This document shows, in pieces, positions 10,178-19,900 of a stretch of 64,000 bases of DNA (position 1 is the first letter of the stretch; each line of letters opens with the position of its first letter). The notes beneath the pieces were generated by a model. That model was not told the origin of the DNA, ran no database searches, and saw only the letters and a program-made list of their open reading frames with translations. The DNA comes from Polytrichum commune (lineage: Eukaryota > Streptophyta > Polytrichopsida > Polytrichales > Polytrichaceae). The translations under genes and the position numbers were made by a program. Location: contig OX485805.1 of assembly GCA_950295325.1 (NCBI GenBank), positions 44,602,758 through 44,666,757 on the forward strand. Reading direction: 5' to 3'.

Positions 10178-12729
10178 ATGATCACAGAGTGCTTTGGCAG
10201 ATACGACAACATCCCTCCCGCTACTAATGATGGAATCGATGAGGATGAAAATGACATTGCTTTGGAAGACGACGACCTCCATGACGTAGACCTTACAAAA
10301 GTCATTGAGGAATCAAATATTCCACTATATGAAGGTTCTCAGACAAAGCTTTTAGTTGCAGTGCTTCTCCTATTCAATTGTTTCACGGTATTTGGAGTTT
10401 CAAACACTTGTGCAGATGAAATCTTGAATGTGATCACCGAACTTCTCCCCAAGGGTAATAAACTGCCAAAATCCCACTAGGAAGGGAAGAAATTCCTACG
10501 CCATTTGGGGCTCTCCTACAACTCCATCCATGCCCGTAGAAACGGGTGTTGTTTATTCGAGGAGAGTTAGCAGATTCATTGACCTGTCCAAAATGTGGGG
10601 AGCTGTGATACACATCAAACAATAATACAAGGGCAGTGAAGATACTAAGGCATTTTTCACTTATACCCCGATTGTTGCGAATGTTTCGATGTGCCTGGAT
10701 TGCAGAGTTAACCAAGAGGCAGACATCAAGAAAATAATTCACAGGTAATATGGAGAGTGTTCCAAACTCAAAAGCTTGGAAACACATCAATGTTGTCTAT
10801 TCAGAATTTGCGTCTGAGGAGAGGAACATACAATTAGGGATGGCCCTAGATGGTGTGAACCATTACTCAAACCAATCATTAAGCCACTCAACCTAGCAAG
10901 TATTATTGTTGAACTACAACCTTCCTCTCTGGTTAATCACGAAACATTTTTTTCTAATGTTGGTTCTTCTAATCCCTGGAAAGAAAGCATCACATCGGAA
11001 AATATAGATGTGTACTTGGCCCCACTTATTGAAGAGTTGCAGCAACTGTGGCATGGTGTGAATGTTGTCGATGTCTCCGATGACAGTGAAAACAAGAATT
11101 TTGTCCTCAAAGCGATTTTGATGTGGTGCATTCACGATTATCCTGCGTATGGTCTTGTCTCTGGGCAAGTGACAAAGGGTTACAGAGGATGTACTGAATG
11201 TGGCCCTAATGTCAGTACTCGTCGATCAGCCGCACTCAGTATGGGCAAAAATGTATATTTGGGACATCGGAGATACTTGAAAAGGAATCACCCGTATCAA
11301 TGACTCCGAAGAGAATTTGATGGCACAAAAGAAAATAGAGCGCCTCCTTGCCCTCTAACTGGTCGAGATATTATGCGCCATGCTAATGTAAGGGAAAAAT
11401 GGCTAAATGCCTCTAACGAGAACAAACATGGGGGGGGGTCAATGATCCAGTGCACCAAACTGAAGTGAAGAGGTTGTCAGCCCTGTACATTCTTCCGTAT
11501 CGGCAGGTTAATAGTCTATCATAGCCATTCTAGACCTTAGACCTTTTTACCTTGTTCTTGTACTATGTGACTACAGAATACTATATGTAATCAATACATT
11601 CCTATCTGCACTGAGTGCATGACTATATGTAATCAACAAATCAGTGCTGCTAGTCACATGTATGTCCTAATATTGACTGAGTAAAATACAATATGACTAG
11701 TTTTAGTCATCAACACCGAATGTACGACTAAATGTAATGACTAGATGTACGACTACATATAGAATGCCGTGGTGAGGGGATTTGTAATTGTTCTAACATG
11801 GATTGTGCACTACTGGCAGTGTCTTATGATCCGCCATGTGTTGGATCCAATGCATTGCAAAAAAAACCTGTGCGAAAACATCATAAAGACAATATGGGGA
11901 TTGAAGGATACATTGAAAGTAAGACTAGACCTTAAGGAGGCGAAGATACGTCCCGAGCTCCACCCAAAACATGGTGGAAATGATACCATCATACTACCAG
12001 TTGTTCCTTATGTGCTGTCAAAGGTGGAGAAACCCAAAGACTCCCAACAATTACGTGGGGCAGTTGTCCAAGAGGATAACCGTTGACGGAGACCTTCGTG
12101 GGCTTAAGTCACATGACTACCACATAATGATGTAGTAGATTCTTCCTTTATGTGTGCGAACACTTCTACCAAAGGATTTTCGGGCAGCAATAATTCGTAT
12201 AAGTAGGGTCTTTGTGCATTTATGTGCAAAGTCTGTGGATCCATCAACAATGAAAGACTTGATGGAAGAAATAGCAGTAACTATGTGTATGTTGGAGAAG
12301 GTCTTCCCACCGTCGTTTTTTGATGTCATGTTACATTTGCCGATTCACTTAGTGCAGCAGTTAGACATTTGTGGTCCGGTCCACACACATTGGATGTACC
12401 TTGTGGAACGGTATCTAAAAACGTTGAAGGGCTACGTACGGCAACGAGCACAATTGGAGGGATTGATGGCAAGAGGGTACATCATGGAGGAGGTGCTGGG
12501 ATTCTGCACCAAGTACATGCAAAATTGTACTATGATAGCACGCCGTGTATGGGATGACAAAGAGGAGCCTAGTATAAATGACGAAGTGTTACAAGGGAAA
12601 GGGAGACGACGCATATTGTCAACGGAACTGCAAGAGTGGATTCATGAGTTCGTGCTTAACAACGCTGAAATACTTCAAGATTACAGAGAGTATGAACCTA
12701 AGCAATATAAATGTTACATAGTAATATAA
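10178..12729 (+). pseudogene. TNP2-type CACTA transposase with DUF4218
   Basis: The N-terminal part has LYEGSQTKLLVAVLLL and LPKSHYEG-like sequence typical of TNP2. The middle (11010-11300) reads WHGVNVVDV and YPAYGLVSGQVTKGYRGC, the Transposase_21 core. At 11840-11890 VLDPMHCKKNLCENI corresponds to the family signature DxMHxxKNVxDNI. From 12117 the DUF4218 module follows (PPSFFDVMLHLPIHL, MYLVERYLKTLKGYV). At least four frameshifts or stops (around 10480, 11300, 11465 and 12090) break it, and AGTCA tracts interrupt it. Transposition would need a functional copy elsewhere. Confidence 0.8.
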
Positions 12730-13206
12730 GATAAATAGAACACTACGTCTAGTCATCATTTTCGATTTTAGGACTAGCTATTAGCACGAGACAGATGAAA
12801 CAGTCAAGAAAGTGAAAAAAACTACTATGTATAATCACAATTCTAAAGAATATGACTAATAGAGCTGTACATGAGGTAGTATTCTAACAGTTTATGAAAA
12901 ATAACGGACTTGAGGTGATGTGTATACTGCAGGCGGTATGCCACTGAAATGAGTCGACGAGAAGAGGCTAGAAAAAAAAGTCCAAACACGTAGCAAGGGA
13001 AGACGCCCAAATTATCCCATTGATATACGATAAGAATCCTTCAATACGTGGTTCCAAAATGTAGTGTCTGAAGACATTGCGAGGGGGAATGATGTCTCTG
13101 AGGATGTACTCGCACTGTTACTGCCTCCTACACGAGAAGCAAAGGGATACAAGGCGATGTACATGCATATGGCAATCATATACGAGTACAAGGAGCAAAA
13201 ACAGAT

Positions 13207-13763
13207 ATGTCCACATGTGACAGTGGAGTAGCTGCTACGTTTCTCCAATCTTGTCGCTCTAGTTCTAGTGACAAGAACATGAGGGTAGTAAATCTGGAGT
13301 ATGTGGGGTGGGTGGACGAAATTATTAGCGTAGACTACGGGAAATTTGAAGTGGTGGTGTTGTATTGCACACGGGCACAACCAAACAAGAGGGGAGCTCA
13401 GGCTACAATAAAATGCGACGAATATGGATTCACATTGTTCAGATTAATTTTGATTGATTGATTCCATATTCAATGGAATCTTTTGCATTTCCTCTTCACG
13501 TACAGCAAGTATTTTTTGTAGATGACGAGGAGAACAATGAATGGAAGATTGTTTTACGACGACAGCCGTGTGGCGCAAGAGTCGAGTCAAGCGATGGCAG
13601 AAGGCATGAGGTCCAGAGTGTGCAGTTAGGTAGAGACGAGGAGCATGCAGGCCTACGGCCTGAATGCACTACCATAGACAGGGAACCAGACACTCTTGAT
13701 TTGAGAGGATGTAGGAGACTTACCACCCAAGATGTAAACCAAGCTTTGGTTGTTGTAAACTAG
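13207..13763 (+). pseudogene. DUF4216 module of the CACTA element
   Basis: Two adjoining frames encode VGWVDEIISVDYGKFEVVVL and then FAFPLHVQQVFFVDDEENNEW. Together these match the DUF4216 pattern (short beta-rich segment, then QVFYVxDxxNxxW) usually found C-terminal to TNP2/DUF4218 in plant CACTA transposons. A frameshift lies near 13458. It ends at 13761-13763. Confidence 0.7.
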
Positions 13764-14514
13764 GATCTAGAGGTGGAACATGACCAACTATCAAACACAC
13801 TATGAAGTGTAGTCATTTATTTCATTGCCAAGATATACAATTGGACTTGCCTTCTAATTAACTTCAACGTCACTGATTGAATAAAGAAGATGCATGTGCA
13901 TTGGCTCAAATTTAAATCCAAAACAAACATCAAAACACATCTAAACCAGTGATTGAGAAAAAATTCAGCATCGACGTGAAACAGGGAAAATTTGAAAAGA
14001 GAAAAAATCGAAAGAAAAAGCTAATAAAAAAGAGGGAGAGGTAGAATAAATGAAAGAGGAAATAATAAATGAGAGGAAGAAACGGAGATACAAAATAAAA
14101 CTATCCTAGTCAAAAAGAAAAAATTAAAAAATCAATGCAAAGTAGATAAACGACAAGTATTTGAACAAGGTGCAAAGAGAATTGCAGTGATTGTAGACAA
14201 TGAGAAGGGTAACCGAAAAAAATTTCCATGACATTTAAATTGAAAAAGAGATAGAAAAATGTTGGAAGAAAAAAAATTATGGAATGAAAAAAATTTAAAA
14301 TAAAACTCACGAAAATTTACGAAAATGAAAAATGAAAATAAAAATAACAATATACAGAAGGATAAAACCTTAAAGGAATAAAATAAATTCACGAGAAGAG
14401 TGTAAACTGAAGGAAGGAAAGAAGAAGTGAAATAATAAATTGAACATAAACAAAGGAAAAAAAGTTGCATTAAAACCATGAATGCCCCATTCTAAAATCC
14501 ACTTAGAATTGGCT
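13764..14514. other. Very A-rich non-coding stretch
   Basis: The plus strand is strongly purine-rich, dominated by GAAAAA/AAATAA (13970-14470). Apparent minus-strand frames (Phe/Leu/Ser only) are composition artefacts. I see no gene. It lies between the DUF4216 module and the right subterminal repeats of the CACTA element. Confidence 0.5.
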
Positions 14515-14690
14515 GCCCAAAACTAGAGTCACCTAACTACTAATTCTAGTCATATGGCTACCCACGAGAAAAATAATCAGGAGAACACGTTCCCTACAGA
14601 GTTCCCATTGAGGTCCCGTGAAAATATGACTAAAATCTTAGTCATGTGATGACTTTAATCATTTATAGTCACCAAAGTGATTACTAATGA
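14515..14690. repeat. CACTA subterminal AGTCA repeats, left of element B
   Basis: Repeated AGTCA/TGACT motifs (GAGTCACC, CTAGTCATATGG, TAGTCATGTGATGACT, TAGTCACC) occur here and resume at 31670 past element B. The last four bases, ATGA (14687-14690), are the left copy of element B's target duplication. Confidence 0.7.
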
Positions 14691-14853
14691 AACACTATAT
14701 TCGTTAAATTGAGACTTTTTGGGCATTTTGAGACATTCACAGAAATAAGAACAAGGATAAATGGAACACATATTGGAGAAAGTTGTAAGATGCGAACACT
14801 TTGAAGCGGGTGTTTAGAACAAGAACCCCGTTAATAACTCAATATTTGGGATT

Positions 14854-15064
14854 GTTTAGGGTGGGCAATCCAAACCTTAGGCCAAGTTGAAGGGGAAATC
14901 TTAAAACATTCATATTATCGCACAAAAACTTGTATGAATATGGTTTAGGTAGGGCAATCCAAACCATAGATCATATTGAAGGGGAAATATGTGAACCAAT
15001 ATAATATAACATACAAAATATTCCAAACTCATATTTGTGATGGTTTAGGTAGGGCAATCCAAAC
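14854..15064. repeat. Left subterminal repeats of element B (degenerate palindromes)
   Basis: Three copies of GTTTAGGTAGGGCAATCCAAAC or close variants lie at 14854-14875, 14943-14964 and 15043-15064, each followed by a conserved GAAGGGGAAATC block. They match the internal element B palindrome in its arms (GTTT.GGT....CCAAAC) and differ mostly in the core, so they look like degenerate versions of it. A further copy is in the small element at 24323-24344. Subterminal repeats often bind the transposase. Confidence 0.6.
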
Positions 15065-15231
15065 CTTAGACCATATGGAAGGGGAAATCATGTGACACTT
15101 ATATTATTGCAAAAAAAAAACATACAAAGTGTGGCATGTAAAATGCATAGCATGCTAACACAACACATCCATTGGATAGTGCGACCCAAAATGTTCTTGC
15201 CTATGGCCCAAAACCCTACGCCTACTATGGC

Positions 15232-16033
15232 CTATCTAGCCTCGGAGACTACCTCTTTTTCTTTTGCTTCATTTTCTTTTGCTTTTTTTTCTTTTTTTTC
15301 TTTTTCTTTTGCTACGGCTTCTTTTGCTCGCATTGCTTCAACATTCCTGAAAATCTCCGCCCCGCGACTATAGCCATTCTTGGGGTGACCGCCATCAATA
15401 ACACATTTTGGATTCCGTCGGCCGCCCGAATTATACGACGAAGAATTCGAATACGATGAAGTGGACTGTCTTGCATTTCTGGTCATGGAGTAGAAACGCT
15501 CCAACTCGACGGACGCACTAGCCCGCATAGGTCTACGGGTGGGAGCAACCTGCAACGCGTGAATGCAAGAACACACGTGTTAGTTTAGGGAGGAAGACCC
15601 AAACGTGTCACACGTTCATTTTTTAAGTGCCGGATGATTGTAATGCGCGGTTAACCATGTTTTGGGGGGGGGGGTTCACCTTGTCACCGGGGGCGTTCCC
15701 GTCGGAGTCGGCGAGGAGGGGCAATGCGTCCCGCAAAGGAATAGGAAGGGTGCCACTCTTCGTAGGCCGAGCGTCCATCCGCAGCCGCCGTTGAGGTGTA
15801 CTACTGCCGCCGGGCCGAGAGGGGGACGTCCGGACGCATTTGCGATTTATGCCCTTGAGCGGCGACGGGGACGGAGATCGCCGGAAGATTTGCTTGGGTG
15901 GGGGGCTATCGACGACGCCGGCGTCAAGAGGCTCCTTGGAGTAGTCGATGGTGGATGCGGCATCGTAGACGGTCTCGTAGAAGAAGCTCCCCAAGTTTTA
16001 TTCGCTGACGATCTCAATCGAGGGCTCCAAACG
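15232..16033 (-). CDS. C-terminal exon pair of element B (acidic/Lys-rich tail protein)
   Basis: The first exon (16033-15680) follows TTTTGCCATCAG and ends AAG|GTGAAC. It encodes YDAASTIDYSKE and GVVDSPPPK, conserved with elements A and C. The second exon (15549-15232) follows GCGTTGCAG and encodes a Ser/Tyr-rich segment, GYSRGAEIFRNVEAM, and a long Lys/Glu/Ala helix, probably a charged coiled coil, before its stop. Both exons are phase 0. In the continuous phase-0 frame the first exon has a TAA near its start (about 15998), so either the real start is internal (MGSFF at 15994) or this copy is damaged. It lies about 120 bp downstream of the HAD stop on the same strand. Function is unknown. 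Confidence 0.5.
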
Positions 16034-16152
16034 CTGATGGCAAAATTAAAACAAACAAAACCCAAGGGGAGGGGGGCAGGGGGGGAGCATGAGAAAATCG
16101 ATATACAATTGAGGCATACTATATCACACACAATGGCACACCATGTAGTATC

Positions 16153-16968
16153 TCAAATGAGTTTATTATATTTCGCGTGAGCGTACAACTCTCTGTACAT
16201 ATAGTCCTTCGGATCCATGTATCTTTCGCCTATCGGATTACAACTAAGGAACCGGGGCACGGGTAGTCCGCTCCCCACGAGCGTTTGAATGTACTTAAGT
16301 AGGTCTAACAAAAAGCGGTCTCGGACCTTCTCGACCGTCCACGTGGGGCAAACGATGAAGTTGGAGGTCGGGTTCAAAATGTTTTTGGAAGCGATGTCGT
16401 CCACCATCAACGTGTTGTCACGGGTGGGGCGAACGTCGTAGGGACAGCCGACCATGGTCGGACGCTGGTCCCATACGACTGGCTTCAAGACCTTAAGAAA
16501 TTGGTTTACGGCGGGGTTGTTGGGCTTCTTCACAACCCTGCCCTTGGGGGTGTACAATGTTTTACAAGAATCATGTCCTAGGACCAAGCACGGGGGTTGG
16601 AGTCCCTTGAAGATGAACTCCACGACGGCCTGGATATTCTCGGACTTCATGGAGCTCCAAATGATCACCCACCATTTGGATAGGGCGACCTGTAGGAAGC
16701 GCCGAAGCCACGGGCGGAGGTACACTAGCTTGTTTTTGATGTACGCGGGGGGGGGTCCATCGTAGTTGGCGTCCTCGGGCTTGCAGAAAGGCACCGTTGG
16801 GACCCTCGGACAATGCACGCACTGGACAAGGACCCCGTTGAGGTCTAGCACCAGGAACCGGGTCTTGGGAGGCGAAGGTGGCGAGGGCAAAATCGGGGGG
16901 ACCACCGCGCTGTCCTCCACACTCCTCGGAGAGGATCGGTGGGGAGCCGCGACGCTATGCTCCGAACC
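16153..16968 (-). CDS. Exon 4: FCP1-like HAD phosphatase domain
   Basis: The frame runs 272 codons from the acceptor CGCCGCAG to TGA at 16153. It contains FLVLDLNGVL (HAD motif I), KLVYLRPWLRRFLQ and VIIWSSM (the FCP1/SCP motif II region) and LMVDDIASKNILNP (motif III, DD). It ends YAHAKYNKLI. In FCP1/SCP phosphatases motif I is DxDxT; here the second Asp is Asn and Thr is Val. The same DxNG form occurs in a plant clade of CTD-phosphatase-like HAD proteins. The first Asp (nucleophile) is kept, so binding or weak activity is possible. The conserved stop in all three element copies shows this C-terminus was maintained. Confidence 0.7.
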   Translation of the reverse strand, partial: GSEHSVAAPHRSSPRSVEDSAVVPPILPSPPSPPKTRFLVLDLNGVLVQCVHCPRVPTVPFCKPEDANYDGPPPAYIKNKLVYLRPWLRRFLQVALSKWWVIIWSSMKSENIQAVVEFIFKGLQPPCLVLGHDSCKTLYTPKGRVVKKPNNPAVNQFLKVLKPVVWDQRPTMVGCPYDVRPTRDNTLMVDDIASKNILNPTSNFIVCPTWTVEKVRDRFLLDLLKYIQTLVGSGLPVPRFLSCNPIGERYMDPKDYMYRELYAHAKYNKLI

Positions 16969-19900
16969 CTGCGGCGACGAGCGAGAGAAGGCGGCGAGGA
17001 CTATGTTATGCTATGTCCATCTCAAGCAGAACGGAAATTTTGTGCAAACACAAGAAGAATTGGACCATTGGTGGCAACAAAAACATACAAGGGAACAACA
17101 TACATTGGGACACGGATGCAAACATATGGGCGCCAAAAATAATAATTTTATTTTTACAAATCTCTATGTACAATTTGATTCGGGGGGGGGGGGGGGGGGG
17201 CGCGGTGAACGAGGGCATTCACACTATCCTAATTCTACATCTACAAAATTGGTTGCGCGCCGCCAAGGTCGAGCGTAGTCGAATGCAGGTGAGACGAAGG
17301 GGATCGCGGGGGGGCACGTTGGGGGGAGGGGGAGCAAGTGTAGACCAGGGGGGGCAGGGGGTGTGCATTTCCTCCTAGCATGGGGGACACGACCACGCCA
17401 ACAAGACAATGACCCAGGAAGTTTGGGTCGGTCGACCCAAACTGGGAGGGCTCAGTGTATTACCTCGCCCTGGTCATGTCTCGACGATGTGGAAGCCTCC
17501 ACCGTCCCCGCTGCCCCGCCTCTCTCGCCACCGCCTTCTCCGACGACGTCAGGAACCTTCTCCTGCAAACGATCGGCATCAGGCCCTTGTCCTAAACCAA
17601 TCTCCGCATGTGCATCATGCATGGGTTCATCGATTTGGTTAGGAGTAGAGGTATCACCAGGCCCTTGCAGGCCTTCAACATCTAGCATGGCCGTGTCTAG
17701 TTGACACCCATGTTGGTCAAGGGAGGACTGCGCTGCAACGGGGTTTGGGTCGCCCGACCCAAACTGTCCTGCATCTGGAGAGGGCCCTTCGGACACTACA
17801 GTGGATGGTGGGTTTGGGTCGGTCGACCCAAACATCCTGGGGTCGTCCGATTGGTGGGGTGGCGCCATGACTATGGGGGGCCGAAGTGGTGGAGGGCCCA
17901 AAGGGGAGGAGGCTCCAGAGACGCGCCAGATGTTGGAGTCATCCACTTGCTGGACCGGCGCGTACGGAACTTGGTGGGGCTGCATCAAGTGCTGGAAGCT
18001 GAAAGACGATTGCGGCACAGGCTGCTGAGGGATGCTCTGCGGATGGAAGCCGGGGGGCAAGTGCGGGAAGGAGCTGGAAGGAGCCACCACCAAACCTTGC
18101 GCCCACATTCCTTGTATCACTTGTGATATCAAGTCGGCGTGAGACGGAGGTTGGGCCATCGCCCTTTGACGCTCCTGCTCCAACAGGAGAGCCCTCAGCT
18201 CTGCGACCTCGTTCCGCATTGAGGGTTCTTCTGCGGCAGCCTTCTGCAGGCGGACTCGCTGCTCCTTGTCCCTCCTCATCTTCTCGTTCGCCTCCTCCAC
18301 AGTCAGGACCTCGGGCTTCACCCTAACCATGCCAGCGAACGCTGTCGGGGACGGGGGATCTGATCTTAGCCGTTTGGCGAGCTCAATGTCATCGTCGTCC
18401 TCACTACTTATGGCAATGGTCTCCTCCACGGAGTAGTCGCCATACAGCTTCTTCCCCTTTAACTTCCTCCTCTCCTTGAACGTCGCGGTGGCGTCCCTGG
18501 AGTACATGTCCCGTGCATCGTCCACAGTCAGGACGGGCACGAGCTTACTCTGCGGGGTTGCCGCCCGCATCGCCTTCTTCCGTTGAGGGGCTTCGGATTC
18601 TTGCGTGAAGCCCGTTGCCCCTTCCTCGACGTCGCCTTCTTCTCCGCCTCCTCGTGTTCCTCTTCTTCCTCCTCCTCCTCCTCAACCTCGCCACCTTCTG
18701 TGCGGGACGGATTGCCCGGATGCAACCCGACCAGAGGTTCGGGAACTTGGGTCGTGGCCCTCATGGCCATTTCCTCCGGGTTGATGCGCCTCACCCTATC
18801 AAGAGGGTTTTCGCCACCCTGAACAACCTCGTCGACGTAGCTACCCGGGATCCAATCGAGGATGTCCATCTTCTTCGCCAGCGATTTCTGCACCCTGTAA
18901 AATGGCAGATCGCCATCCTCTATGTAGGAGTATATATTCAGCCCCGACATCTACACAATCCAAGTTATAGGGAAATTAGAATTTGTCGAGGCAATCACAT
19001 AAACAAGACTAAATACAATGTGTAGTTTGGGTCGGTCGACCCAAACCTGCAAAGAGCCTAGTTTGGGTCGGTCGACCCAAACCTGCTTACGAGCTATAGA
19101 AAGTCACTTACCATAGCAGCATAGACAGGTTTTGAGCCTCCGAAGACGTTGAAGATGCAGTCCCCTCTCCTCGTCAGCGTCCTCATCATTCTCATGTAAA
19201 ATTCCATCCGCAGCTCATCTGCAGGATAGTTCGCGTATTTAGCCTCGTCGTAGAGGCACTTGTTCGCACCCAACCCTTCTGGAACTTGGAAGAGTTTGTC
19301 CATCCGGGATATAGGGTGGTTTGGCACCTTCAGCAACTTCGCTTTGTACACGAAGTACAAACACAAGACGTTGACGAACTTGGTCTTCTTGTCCTTCAAC
19401 GTCGTGTAAGCCCCCTCCGCCGGTGCGGCGATGTAGTGAGACTTGGACACTGCATACTCCGGCTGCAGTTTCCGGACAAGCTCGTACACCTGCTCCGCCC
19501 TTCTATCCTCGACTATCCAAAGCCAGATATCTACCTCCCTGAACTTAGGGCTTGCATAATCGACGAACTTAGTTAAGAAGGGGTCGTAGAAAAGGGTGCT
19601 CATCGTGCCCTCAAATGAGCTTCCAGGAATATTTCTACAATCAATCATCCCAAAAGGAAAGCGGTCCTTTGCTTTCGTCCTTATCGCCATTCTGGCGTCT
19701 TGACCTGGCCAGCCCTGAATTTTCAAAGGCTCGAAGGTGACAAGGTTGAAGTAGGCGTCCCCTTCAAACTGGACAATCTTCTTCTCCTTGATGAAGTTCG
19801 AGAACGCACGCGCTGTGTGATCCGGAAGCGCCCGGTTCTTCCCACCTTTCACCATCTTGGCCCGCAAGAAGTCGTCCCCCGCTTCCCTTATTAGAGCCGC

